Assembly: GCA_020002185.1 (NCBI GenBank)
Contig: JAHLWY010000215.1
Span: forward strand, 62,001-126,000
DNA from: Paraescarpia echinospica
Lineage: Eukaryota; Annelida; Polychaeta; Sabellida; Siboglinidae
DNA: 64,000 bases
Direction: 5' to 3'
The position numbers and the translations under genes were made by a program. Below the pieces are notes generated by a model. That model searched no databases, was not told the DNA's origin, and saw nothing but the letters and a program-made list of their open reading frames with translations. Every line of letters starts with the position of its first letter. Position 1 is the stretch's first letter. Below, in pieces: positions 10,306 through 21,470 of the stretch.

Positions 10306-10688
10306 TGGCAATTATAGTTTAACAAAAAGCTTTAATAGCAGAATATAACTATTGCATGGGAGTATGTAGACAATTTGAGACATTTAGAAATTATTAAGTA
10401 TTTATGTTACTTGGGCTTACTGTATTCTGACCGGATATTTTGCACCATTAGTTCTTTATGAAAGGGCTAATTAGTCTCGATGAGATTATTCGTTTATTAT
10501 GTCGTTTGTAATGTGTGAATGTGTGCTCATATTCAAATAGTTAAGGTGGTGACGTTGACTTTGTCTTGTTGAGTTGTCATGACGTATGCGATTAATATAC
10601 ATAATACTAATGTGATCATGCGACTTATAAGACTGTAACATGAATCATTAGTGCATACTACTTTGATGTTGGAGAATATATTATGTTC

Positions 10689-10694
10689 AATAAA
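10689..10694 (+). promoter_or_regulatory. Candidate polyadenylation signal (AATAAA)
   Basis: The hexamer sits in TTCAATAAAGCTAGTCTCAC, which matches ACTGAATAAAAGTAATCCCAC after GPCR copy D. Keeping the hexamer in both duplicated 3' flanks fits an ancestral polyadenylation site about 690 bases after the stop codon. Confidence 0.45.
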
Positions 10695-10769
10695 GCTAGT
10701 CTCACTGCAAGATTGTTTGCGTTTTCCTGAATTGGTGGGTTCTATATGAAATAGTTGCTGAGACATATG

Positions 10770-11419
10770 ACTCCCAGAGAGCTTAGTCGCACGATTATCT
10801 AAACCTGTGACTAATTTAAGTTAGTCCTTTGTCTGGCGTACGGCCCGTCACGGCTAAACTATTTTACATGCTGATGTCTTCCTCACTTTGTGTGCGCGTC
10901 CAAAAATTGAAAGATTCCGTGTGATCTCGCAGTTACCTCAAACGTTGTTCCAGTGTTTTATCTGCAGGTGCTGAGGTCAAATAGATCTGAAAACACGTGG
11001 CAAAGATCCCGTTCCACTTTGCAGAAGAAAAGAGCTCAACTTGCTTTCAAATTAGCTGTGCCATGATAGTGTCCACTTGCATGCAGCTAATGTTAGAGAA
11101 TTTACCGCACAACTTGTTCACAAACTGTTTTCTTTGACCGCATGACGTCACGTCTGACATAACTGACAGCGCCCCCAATGTTTATGTTGGACAAATAATA
11201 ATAATATAACAATAATAATAATAATAATAAGTTTATTTAAGTTGCAAAGATACAAAACAAAGTAATACAGTATAATATTGCAGTGCAACTAAGAAGATTC
11301 CTAAAAACCCGCAAGGGCATATAGGAGAACCACCTATGACAATTAACAAATTTTATATTAAACGGTAACTGTTAAATAAAAAAACAATAATGTCATTAAT
11401 GAGAATAAAATTACATAAC
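10770..11419. other. Non-coding spacer with short ATA repeat
   Basis: I see no gene. An (ATA/AAT)n tract lies at about 11196-11230. The rest is unique as far as I can tell. It separates GPCR unit 0 from the long-TIR transposon. Confidence 0.4.
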
Positions 11420-11422
11420 TAA

Positions 11423-11990
11423 TAGGCCATGGGCCAGATATGCCCCTCGTGCACCCCCCCCACAACTCTACCAACCCATGTTTTTTTGAAGCTTTGGGGT
11501 CCCTTGAAAATGATTTCAAGTGGTAACAGTGAAAAGGTTGGGTCTCACTACCCATTTCCAATCTATCTTGGATGGTACCCTGAAATATCGTATTTCTCAT
11601 CAATGTCGCGTGGTATTTAATCACCCACACCACAATCGTCATTGTATAGTCATATATATCTCAATATGTACTTGTAATATGTCATATTGAAGTGATCTGG
11701 TGATAATTATAATAGCATCCAATATATATATATATATATACTATTATGGCATGTGCCCTAATTAGCATAGAATAACTATACCCCATTCTCACTCGTGACC
11801 GCATAGATGACATCATTATGTTTGTCAAATATATCAATTTCCTTTGATCCTATGGCCTCTTTAAGATTAAAATAATAATGCATGACACTCTACAGCATCA
11901 TATATTTAATTTGATACCAGAATTGTCTTTCTATCATTACATATGGATTATATATAATGTTTCAACGATAACCGTAGTGTCGCGGATCAA
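11423..11990 (+). repeat. Left terminal inverted repeat of the DNA transposon
   Basis: It pairs with 15432-16001. Matching blocks include GGGTCTCACTACCCATTTCC, CACCCACACCACAATCGTCA, CCCCATTCTCACTCGTGACC and, at the inner end, CCGTAGTGTCGCGGATCAA. The ORFs at 11358-11642 and 11429-11620 fall inside and are not genes. Confidence 0.9.
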
Positions 11991-12431
11991 CAGGCGTAAC
12001 CCAGGGCATTTTTTATTATTACACACTATACTCCACCAGCAATGGATTGTTTAAAATGTAATGAAGAAGTGACTATAATATTGTTGTTTTATAAGTCATC
12101 TACGTTCTATTGCAGTATCTAGGTACATGTTTGCAGCTGGAATACTATTTTTCTTACATGTTTCATTTAAGGTTTATATTATATCATTTAAGTCTCATAT
12201 TATATTATTTAAGTTTCAGTTGCAGCTTATACGAATACTTGAGGTCAACTTATCAGATATCAATAAGTTAAACTGTTAGTTAAGTTGGATAATGATAAAT
12301 TATAAGCTTTACCTGCTTTTACCTGCTGATATTGCATTCCTACCTTTGTTTGTATTTATTATTAAAACGAAAACGAACAAGTGATCAAACTGTCAAACCT
12401 ACTTGTATAGTTCACATAAAGGGCTGAAAAT

Positions 12432-14997
12432 ATGGAGAACTTCAACTCATGTCTGGTATGTGGGATGCAGAGAAGAAGTTGGAGAACTTGTAGGAGATCA
12501 AAGAAAAGAGACTTTCAGAACATCCAACTTCAACCCACAGGATGGAGGACACGTGCAAGCTCATCCCCAACACAGTGATGGACTATCATGGCTTCCATTG
12601 GAAATGCTACAAACGTTTCATCATGAATATGGACAGGCTGACGTCCACCTCATCACCACCATCTGATGCCTCCACACCCCAACGTACGAGCCGCATAACT
12701 TCCACGGAAGGTGATAAAATCATCTTCAAGTCGGACTGTGTTTTCTCTGGATCAGAGGGTTGTAAGACGGTAAAAGTGAAAGGCACATGGACCAGTCAAG
12801 GCATGAGTCAGTTCGAATTTGATGAATGTAAGACTGTGGCGACGATGGCATAAATAAAACAGGATGAGAAGTTCCTCACAAGAATACGATGTTTGCTTGT
12901 GAAGCCAAGTTCCACAAGAATTGCCGCATGAACTATACGCAAAAACCAGAGAAATGGCGAAGTACAGATGAAGAGGCACGTGTTGACCAGTTCAACTTGA
13001 TGGAAGCCCATGAAAAAGGATTTGACATAGTGGAGAAGGATGTCCTGCATGATCGGAAGATGGTGAAATTGGCTGACCTGCAACAAGTGTACATATCCAA
13101 TCTAGAGAATACAGAGCATAGTAATCATGCCGGAGTGAGAAATTAAAACACAAACTTGAAACCCATGAACCCTTCAAAGGCAGTCTGTCCTTCTGTGATA
13201 TGGAGAAATTCCAGTCAAGCGTAGTCTATGTTTCACAGATTGACATCAACACAGCCGTGAAACATGCCTTCCAGTTGGGATCAACTGATGTTATCAAGAC
13301 CACTGGTTTATCCAAGATGGGTTTGCTGAAGCACCTGATCTTAAATGGCTACCAACTCCCCGTGATTGTGACATAATTGACACTATTGTACCAAACACAC
13401 TCCAAAATTTGTTATGTTATGTCATACCTGGGATGGCAGCTCCCACATCATCCCGCACACAGAGACTTGTTCTGTCAATTGGTCAGGACATCTGCCAGGC
13501 AACAACCAATGGATCGTGGAAGCTGCCAAAACACATCTTCATGAGCATGTCCATGCTTCATATGTTCAAATATGAAAAACTCGTAATTCACTTGAATAGA
13601 ACGGCACACTGTGAAAGCTACTCCTTTTCATTGGAGCTGGAGACATCGCTAGCTGAACCTGTTATGCAGTCGCCCACTCGTCTCTCCAACCAGATTGTCA
13701 GGTCACCACCAGGACCAACGGTATTCAATTCATAATTTTTTTAATTTCGAACAGCTTCTGAATGATCTCACAGGAAAAGGATAGGATCAGTTCACACAGC
13801 TCATGGCATCATGTTACAGGAAGTTGGCAGTGATGATCATTCTGCGGAATCTGGTGACTGTCCTGAAATACCATCTCAAACAAGGAAAAAGGAAAGGTCG
13901 CTGAACCTGAAGGAGTCGGCCACACTAGAAAGAAGCTGATTCTGAAAGGAGAGGCAACCAAGAGTCCACCTGATTGGAAACCATCCATGTCCAATGGTGA
14001 AAACAAGTGTCAGTTCATCAAACTACTTCTGAAGCTGTGGCAGAGCGATGGATACGCATCAAAACTGCATGGAAGACAAGTGATCTTCATTTATGAGGAG
14101 AATGCCACTCTGCTGACTTCCAATGATGGCCGGACGATAGTAACCCATGAACTACCCCTTCTGAAGTCATCACAGGAAACCGACTCAAGAGTTATTATCT
14201 ATGTTAATTACGCTAGGAGTAGGAATTACGGATTCGTTCGTGTGAAGAGCCCAGATTCAGACATCTTCTTCGTTCTTCTGCACTATGCTGCATCAATTGG
14301 AGACATCACCATCTTGTTTGACACTGGTGTAGGAAATAAGCAAAGATTGATTGATGTCAGCAAACTAGGAGTTGATCTCGGCCAAGACAAATGTACGGCT
14401 TTGGTGGTTCTGTATGCTTTCAGTAGATGTGACAGCACTAGTGCTTTCTGAGGGATTGGCAAACTCAAACCAGTGAAACCTCTACTGAATATTCCTAAAT
14501 ACATTCATGTACTCAAGAAGCTGGGAGATACATGGGACCTACCTGAAGAAAGGATTGATGAGCTGGACAACTTCACTTGTGCTGCGTATGGTAGAGCATC
14601 AAAGGTGTCAAAAGTTGATGACTTCAGGCTAATTCGTATCAATGAGCTGTGTGCCAAGGATAACCGTGTTATTCCTTCAGTTGATATTGACATGGCCAAT
14701 CTACCATCATGCAATCGCAGTCTCACCCAGCATGTCAGAAGAGTAAACTATCAAGTTTTCATATGGAAGAGAGCACATATTCCTGAGCCTGACGGCCCCA
14801 AACTGAGCAGAAACCATAGCTGGAACATCGGCAATGGAAGCATTGAACCACTCTGGTATGATGAAGATGTGCTGCCACATAAACTGGCTGATATAGCTCA
14901 GGTAGATCCCCACCAGACTGATAGTGATGACGAATCTGACATGAACATGTCTGATGGGATGGAACTATGTGTTGACAGTGACAGTGATTATGACTGA
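12432..14997 (+). pseudogene. Transposon-encoded protein: zinc-binding N-terminus, FEN1/XPG-like C-terminus (broken)
   Basis: One long gene is split by at least five frameshifts and several stops. The start at 12432 reads MENFNSCLVCGM, a CxxC. Next come FHWKCYKRF (about 12594-12620) and FACEAKFHKNCRMNYTQKP (12892-12948), which are C..H/HxxCxxxY zinc-binding-like blocks. Then RLVLSIGQDICQ (about 13463-13500) and FEQLLNDLTGKG followed, one frame over, by SVHTAHGIMLQE (about 13748-13825). The best frame is 13987-14997, with one TGA at 14449-14451: QETDSRV, VKSPDSDIFFVLLHY, then FSRCDSTSAF, stop, GIGKLKP. Acidic pairs followed by CD.T...F.GIGK resemble the catalytic and helix-hairpin part of FEN1/XPG nucleases. 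The tail is acidic (DSDDESD). It is the only gene in the element. I recognise no classical DDE motif spacing. Confidence 0.78.
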
Positions 14998-14999
14998 GC

Positions 15000-15431
15000 A
15001 TCAAAATGTGACTAATTGGTTAAGTAACTATAAATGTTTGGAAAGTGTCCATACATCAACCTAGATACTGTATGTCATTGCATACAATTAAGATGTGAAT
15101 AACTTTTTGGCATCTAACTACATTTTGTTTGATCAATGGCTAGCATCTAAATGAATGTCATACATACGTAATTCGCTTTAAACTGAATTATCATATTTTG
15201 AGATACTGGCGTTCGATTTGTCTGTGTTGTTGACATTTGGCACATCTTAATTCACGAGTTTTGGATATCACATTAAGCTAATATACATGTACATTATATG
15301 AAATATGTAGTGCTTTGTTTTATGCATCTAAAATTACTATGGCGTAAATGTATACCTGAAAACACACACATAATGTTGACAGTTTTGACATGTATGCGAT
15401 CCATTTCCATGGTTATCTTCGCTTTCGCCAC
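15000..15431. other. 3' internal region of the DNA transposon
   Basis: AT-rich and non-coding, between the gene's TGA at 14995-14997 and the right inverted repeat. No strong polyadenylation hexamer was fixed by eye. Confidence 0.5.
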
Positions 15432-16001
15432 TTGATCCGCGACACTACGGTTATCTTTGAAGCATCATATCTAATCCATTTGTAATGACAGAAAGACAAT
15501 TATGGTACCAAATGAAAGATATGATGCTGCAGAGTGTTACAAATGATTATTTTGATCTTAAAAAGGCCATGGGATCAAGATAAATTGATATATTTGACAA
15601 AAATAATGATGTCATCTATGCGGTCACGAGTGAGAATGGGGTATAGTCATTCTATGCTAATTAGGGCACATGCCATAATATTATATATTTATTGAATGCT
15701 ATTATAATTATTATAATGATCAGCAGATGAAAACCTTCAATTTGATATATTACAAGTACATATTGAGATATATATGACAATACAATGACGATTGTGGTGT
15801 GGGTGATTAAATACCACGCGACATTGATGAGAAATACGATATTTTAGGGTACCATCCAAGATAGGTTGGAAATGGGTAGTGAGACCCAACCTTTTCACTG
15901 TTACCACTTCAAATCATCTTCATGGGACCCCAAAGCTTAAAAAAACATGGGTTGGTAGAGCTGTGGGGGGTGCAGGAGGGGCATATCTGGCCCATGGCCT
16001 A
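15432..16001 (-). repeat. Right terminal inverted repeat of the DNA transposon
   Basis: An inverted copy of 11423-11990. The outer end reads GGGGCATATCTGGCCCATGG then CCTA at 16001, directly followed by TAA. Confidence 0.9.
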
Positions 16002-16009
16002 TAATAAAT

Positions 16010-16640
16010 ATTTAAACAATATAACTTTTGAGCATTAAATTTTAACTACTTAACTAGGTTTGTTTAAATCCAATTGAATATTTAGTATAGACAAAACATT
16101 CAAGAATATTTTTTTTTAATATACTTAATTAAGATAAAACTTGATATTACTGGAATAGTTAAGTTTCTTGATAGTGACAACTACAAATGTGTAAGATTCT
16201 TTTTGAATCGGTATACTGCCACTGACTGTTTAATTTAAGTTGTCAGAAAATTCCGAATTTTTGTCCCATGTATTCGTTCATTCAGTTCATTCAGACTGTT
16301 TATTACCAAGTAGCATTTAAAAAATGTACGAGGAATTCTTGGCGTTGTGGCGTCAACATACATGCACGCTTGTTTCCCCTGCCCCCCATCATGCACACGC
16401 AAAATATACAATCAGAGACATTATGAAACTATGCTAAAACTAGTATAAATTTAAACCAAGGCCAACTGCCAACATATTTTAAGACAGTCGTACATCTATT
16501 GACATAAAGTGAACTTGATAACATAATATTAATACCGTCTGAAAATTACCTAAAAATTAAAAAGTATACATGTAGTTGAATAAATAATAAACAAATGTAT
16601 AAATAAATTAGCTGACGATATAAAAACTAAGCTGACAGTT
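16010..16640. other. AT-rich spacer, no gene seen
   Basis: No ORF or motif stands out. It includes short ATTCA runs near 16270-16300. It ends in the 3' region of the next LINE. Confidence 0.4.
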
Positions 16641-16675
16641 AAAAAGTAAGTACATACATGTAGTCATGTTAATAA

Positions 16676-16740
16676 ATAATAAATAAATAAATAAATACTA
16701 AAAATAAATAAATAACTAAAAAAATAATAAATAAATAATT
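16676..16740. repeat. (AAAT)n simple repeat, likely LINE 3' tail region
   Basis: Imperfect AAAT units lie just beyond the 3' end of the minus-strand Rex1/L2-like LINE. On the element's strand this is an ATTT repeat. Confidence 0.65.
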
Positions 16741-16780
16741 TAGCATGGCGACATAAAATCTAAACCGACTGAAAACAGTA

Positions 16781-18622
16781 TCATGGCATCTCGCGGTTCA
16801 AGTGACGCACAGCCTGCGGATAAAACTGCGGATAAAACTGCGGATAAAAACTATTTTTAAGTCTAGTGGTCCTTGTCTTAATACTTCTATAGCGCTTGCC
16901 AGAGGGAAGAAGTTCAAAGAGATGGTTGGCTGGGTGGGTAGTATCCCGTACAATGCTCTTGGATTTTCGCGCACAGCGAGCATGGTAAATAGATTCTATG
17001 GATGGCAACTCGCGCCCAATGATTCTAGATGCGCCCTTCACGATAACTTCTAGCCGTTGTTTCTTCTCCGGCCAAACCACACTACAATCGAGAAAGAGAG
17101 GATACTTTCAATGATTGCGCGGTAGAATCGTATCATAATCTCCTGAGCAATGCCGAATGTCCTGAGCTGCCTCAGGAAGAACAGGCGTTGTTGTGCCTTT
17201 TTTGTAATGCACAGTGTGTTTGTGCACTAGCTGAGATCGTTTGAAATTGTTGTTCCAAGGAATCTAAAAGATTCAACCTGCTGGACCTCCACGCCATTTA
17301 TCGAAAATCAACAATCATTTCTTTAGTCTTTGAAACGTTCAATTCGAGATTGTTATTCGCACACCAGCCAACCATTCTCTGAACTTCCACCCTGTATGGC
17401 GCCTCATCCGCATTCTCAATGCAGCCCCCACAGTAGTGTCATCGGAAAACTTGATCACATTTACCGATTGGTCCACGGAGACACAGTCATTTGTGAAGAT
17501 AGTAAACAGGAAGGGGGATAGCACACAACCTTGTGGGGCACCTGTATTTAGGATAAGAGATCTGGGGATAGAGTTGTTGACTCTGACAGATTGAGGCCTG
17601 TGAAGAAGAAAGTTAAGGACCCATTGACACATGGCAGGATGTACATTCAACAATGAAAGTTTATCGAACAGCTTGAATGGGATGATAGTGTTAAATGCTG
17701 AGCTGAAGTCAATGAACAGGATCCTGGCATAGGTTCCTGGCCTGTCTAGGTGCTTCAGGGTGTGATGCAGACCTAAAGCTACCGCATCGTCTACTGATCT
17801 GTTTGCTTGATATGCAAACTGGTGCGAGTCCAGGAGGCCGTCGGTGGCCGACTTCAGTTACTTGAGTACTATGCGCTCGAACACTTTCATGGCGACTGAG
17901 GTCATTGCCACTGGACGGTAGTCGTTCAGCCCGGTGATGTTGGACTTCTTGGGAATGGGTATGATAGTGGAAGTTTTGAAGCAGACTGGAACTCTGCACT
18001 GCTGGAGAGAGGAGTTGTAGATGTCTGTAAACACCGCAGAGCGTTGGTTGGCGCAGTTCTTCAGGGTAGATGTGGAGATGTTGTCTGGACCCGAAGCCTT
18101 CCGCGTGCTCTGTCTCCTGAACAGTTTCCTCACCTCAGCTTCCTGGACTATGAAGGGCGGAGACAGAGAGGTACCTGATGGAAGTAGACGCTGCTCTGGT
18201 GAATAGTTACGCTTGTCGAATCTGCTGTAAAATTCGTTCAGCTGATCAGGGAATGAGGGGTCACTGCTGTTGGTGGCCGCTGCGCGTTCCTTGTACTGTG
18301 TAATCTGCCGCAGGCCATTCCAGACAGATCTGGTGTTGTTGGAAGCGAACTGGTCCTCAAGTTTGTGTTTGTATATTAATTTGGCCTTCTTGACCGCCTT
18401 CTGCGCTTCGCACTTAGCTCTCCTGAATTCTTCCCTGCTGCTGCTGATGAACGACGCGTTCTTCGCCGCCAGTTTCTGCTGGATGTCCCTGGTGAACCAA
18501 GGTTTGTCGTTGCCATACAGGGTGACAGTCTTTGTCTCCGTGCACAGCTCCTCACACAAGTTGATGTAGGATGTCACGGTGTCAGCGTACACGTCTAGGT
18601 CTGGACATGCCTCTTTAAACAT
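16781..18622 (-). pseudogene. LINE reverse-transcriptase half, Rex1/L2-like
   Basis: 18622-17858 carries the linker and the start of the polymerase: TRKASGPDNIS, then IIPIPKKSNITGLNDYRPVA and MTSVAMKVFERI. 17999-17709 in another frame covers the finger/palm join. 17653-17339 holds APQGCVLSPFLFTIF (motif B) and IKFSDDTTV (motif C, normally FADD; the Ala is Ser here, the Asp pair is kept). 17080-16781 is the C-terminus (SRIIGRELPSIESI, LLPSGKRYRSIKTRTTRLKN). Three or more shifts, and a repeated FYPQ-FYPQ-FYPQ near the end (three ATAAAACTGCGG units at 16819-16850), show decay. Confidence 0.82.
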
Positions 18623-18679
18623 GTCCCAATCTGAGCACTCCAGGCATCCACGAAGAGCTGCAGTCGACTCGTCGGTCTG

Positions 18680-19665
18680 CTTCTTGACAGTCTTCTTTCA
18701 TGGCTTCAAAGTTTTCAGTTTCTGTCGGTACGTGGGGATGAGGACGACCGTTGCGTGATCGGACTCTCCGAGGGGAACCCTGGTGGTGGCACGGTACGCA
18801 TCCTTAAAGACAGTGTTGCGGTGATCCAGGACCTTGCTATTGCGTGTGGCACAGTCTACGTGCTGCTTGTACCTGGGCAGTACCTTCTTCAAATTTGTGT
18901 GATTAAAGTCACCCAGAATGATGACTACGCTGTCAGGATAGGTCGATTCTGCTGCCACCACCTGAGCAGCCAACTGGCTGACTGCCTTGGTAGCACTGGC
19001 ATCAGCGGGGATGTAAACACCCAACAGCACGACCGAAGAGAACTCTCTCGGGAAATAGAACGGCTTGCAATTGATAGTTAGAGTTTCCAGTTCACGGGAA
19101 CACGAAGAAGAGACAAGCTGAGTGTCATTGCACCACCGCTGATTCACAAGAAAGCACACGCCACCACCCCGCTGCTTGTCCGTCAGTTCGCTCGATCGGT
19201 CCGCTCTAAACAGAGCATGATCAAGGGGTGTCACTGCGGCGTCAGGGGTCGTGGCTTTTAACCACGTTTCCGTAAAACACAGTATAGAGGCGTCTCTTAT
19301 TTCTCGTTTGTAAGTCAACAGGTGAAGAAGTTCGTCTGTTTTGTTCCTCAGTGATTTGCTAAAACGATAGCAGGGAGTGGTGGTCGAAGGTTGCGCCGGC
19401 GAAATCTACAGAGTGCGCCCCCGCGTCTACCCCGCTTGCGTGTGCGGCTTGAGGCGTTGTGTTGTGTATAACCCGTGTTGTCAACAGAAAAAGTGTCCTC
19501 CAAGGTGAAGTTTGGTTTGTACTCACAGTTCATGGATTCCCTGATTCTCAGTAGATCTTCACTATCATACTTATATAGATATATAGACTTAAACATTAGA
19601 ACAATAATCGAAAACGTACACACAATCATACACCGCCACAACGTGTCGCCATGCACCGGCGCCAT
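18680..19665 (-). pseudogene. LINE endonuclease half (APE-type), Rex1/L2-like
   Basis: The first part (19348-19665) starts MAPVHGDTLWR with a hydrophobic stretch at residues 12-26, then a basic RKRGRRGG stretch, ending PLPAIVLANH. One frameshift then leads into 18698-19318, which holds the APE endonuclease: CFTETWL (metal-binding Glu), RGGGVCFLV, VIILGDFNH (Asp/Asn of the active site) and GESDHATVV (the catalytic SDH near the end). All key residues of the fold are present. This domain nicks the target DNA to prime reverse transcription. An ATG at 19318 is only the first in-frame Met after the break. Confidence 0.82.
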
Positions 19666-19829
19666 CTTGGACTAGACTATTTAACAGATAATTAATTTAT
19701 GTTAGTTCTAACAAGAGGTATAACAGAGTCTGTGTGCGTTCTGGTGTTATGCAAGTCAATATTAAAAAGAATTAACATACTGGTTGGAAGCATATGGTTA
19801 TTAAATTGGTACACAAACTCACTCAGCTG

Positions 19830-20950
19830 ATATTTGTATATGTAGTTTAGTTTTAGTAAGTTGTTTTTCTTGAATCATTTATCTGTGTGGGCAAGGTAAT
19901 GAGACTTGGTAATTATTCTGATTGCTTACTTTTGTATAATATTAAGTTTATTTATTCTTGAGGTGTAAGTATTTTCCCAAATTAGGGCATAGTACTGTAG
20001 ATGGGGGAGAATTAATGTGCAATACAGAGTTTTAATATATAGTCAAGTAAAATATGCATTAATTTATAAAGCACACCTACGATGGGTGAAACTTTAGCCA
20101 CAATTGAGTTAATATGTAGTGACCAGTTTAAACGGTCCTCTAGATAAATTCCTAAGAATTTTCTTGCAGTAACTTTTGTTTATATTAATTATATTTATTT
20201 TAATTACTGCATCATATTTATTATAGTTTTAATTTTTAGGAATAAATATAATAAAGTTAGTTTTATTTATGTTTACTGATAGTTTATTACAGTAAATCAA
20301 CGTTGATATCTTATCAAGTTCTGAATTTACTTCTTCAATAAGCTTAGTAAAATTTGAATGTCAGTGAAACATATCTGTGTCATCTGCAAATAAAATAAAG
20401 TTGAGAATATTTGTTGTTTTAACAATGTCATTTATATATAAAATGAAAAGAAGTGGACCAAGTATTGATCCTTGAGCGAACGCCACAAGTCACTGTCATA
20501 TAATTCTGAATCTGATGGGTTATAAGAAACAAATTGTTTTTTTTATTTTTCAGGTAATTTCTAAACCACTGTAAACAAACACCTTTTATTCAAAAGCAGT
20601 TTTGTTTATTTAGCAAAATATAATGGTCAATGGTGTAAAATGCTTTAAATAGATCAACGAATACTCCTATGTTGTAATACCGATTATCTATATTTGTTGA
20701 TATTTTATTTATTAGATTGATTAATGCCGTATATGTTCCATATTTCTTTTTGAATCCGTACTGAATTTCAGCCATACTTTTGAATTGAGTAAGGAAATTA
20801 TTAACTCGGTTATACATTAGGCGTACAAATAATTTAGAAAAACAACGTAATATAAATATTGGTCTGTAATTACTAAATAGTTTTGGATTTTCCTTTTTGA
20901 ATATAGGTATAACCTTTGCAATTTTGAGTTTAGTGTCTTAAAGTGTTAAA
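19830..20950 (-). mobile_element. LINE reverse-transcriptase fragment, old
   Basis: On the minus strand, across frames, are GVFVDLFKAFYTIDHYILL (motif A, about 20620-20680), QGSILGPLLFILYINDI (about 20430-20480), ILFADDTDMF (motif C, about 20370-20400) and FLGIYLEDRLNWSLHI (about 20110-20165). The 3' part (about 19850-19990) reads RINKLNIIQK and HYLAHTD. It is a palm-to-thumb piece with no endonuclease. A close family relative lies on the + strand at 60236-61140. Confidence 0.78.
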
Positions 20951-20989
20951 AATTTGCTTCGTCGTCGACAGAAAATGTTGCATATTGGC

Positions 20990-21439
20990 TAGTTATTAGC
21001 GTCCCCTCTAGGCACAGGTACGGTGGAACGTACTAGAATTATACGATCGATACGCCATCAACATCACCACCACCGACAGTGTGTCACAGTACTAATATTC
21101 ACATGCAACAGTGGAACACGACTAACACATAAAGAAGTCGACAGCACGGTGTGCGATCTGGTGTAAGTAATATGTTCATAATACCAAAAACATTTGAATC
21201 AGGAAGCAGTGTCACTCGGCGGCATGTTATATTGAAATTGATCGGATATCGCCATCTTCAAATGTCGTCTGAAGACACATTTCTTTTGTGTTTCGTATTA
21301 GTGTCACTCTAGATGAACACTGCCCTCTACTAAAACCAATTTTAATTAGTTATCGTATTCGTATAATGATTATTCATTATTCCTCAGGTAAACCATTTTA
21401 TATCAAATGTTTTACTAAAGTATTTATTATTATTAATCA

Positions 21440-21470
<31 letters not shown>

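Larger units (their letters stand above)
9360..10310 (+). mobile_element. Small Penelope-like element remnant with inverted terminal repeats
   Basis: The matching 3' flank of GPCR copy D (49.1-49.5 kb) resembles 9215-9320 and then 10430-10770, so the bases between are insertion. Inside, read across the frame near 9858-10010, are AMGSLLSPVIANLCIE and LWKRYVDNVV. These are the motif B and motif C (YVDD in the family) signatures of Penelope reverse transcriptases, here with the second Asp changed to Asn. The piece is flanked by inverted repeats of about 90 bp, 9670-9763 and 10168-10255. Paired or inverted terminal repeats are a known habit of Penelope-like elements. Confidence 0.72.
11423..16001 (+). 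mobile_element. DNA transposon with ~570-bp terminal inverted repeats and TAA target duplication
   Basis: The ends are exact inverted copies beginning TAGGCCATGGGCCAGATATG (11423 on +, 16001 on minus). Inverted similarity runs to 11990 and from 15432. The trinucleotide TAA lies directly outside both ends (11420-11422 and 16002-16004), as expected for a 3-bp target-site duplication. The 3.4-kb interior holds one broken + strand gene (12432-14997). A 3-4 bp duplication and an XPG-type nuclease are both reported for the Academ superfamily, so an Academ-like element is my best guess. It needs a search. The arms have drifted (small indels, an AT run on one side), so it is not a very recent insertion. 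Confidence 0.85.
16640..19675 (-). mobile_element. Rex1/L2-like LINE, nearly full length
   Basis: The 5' end, read on the minus strand from 19675, begins AGTCCAAGATGGCGCC, a typical LINE start. Endonuclease, linker, palm and C-terminal parts follow in order down to about 16781, with a 3' UTR and ATTT tail after that. The wording of the protein (LCFTETWL, RGGGVCFLVNQRWC, GAPQGCVLSPFLF, RTTRLKNSFYPQ) is that of the Rex1/Babar-L2 group. Only a few frameshifts break it, so it is younger than its neighbours. Confidence 0.85.

Noticed and set aside
11358..11642. ORFs inside the left TIR
   Set aside because: They run across the transposon end into flanking DNA and are not open in the right TIR.
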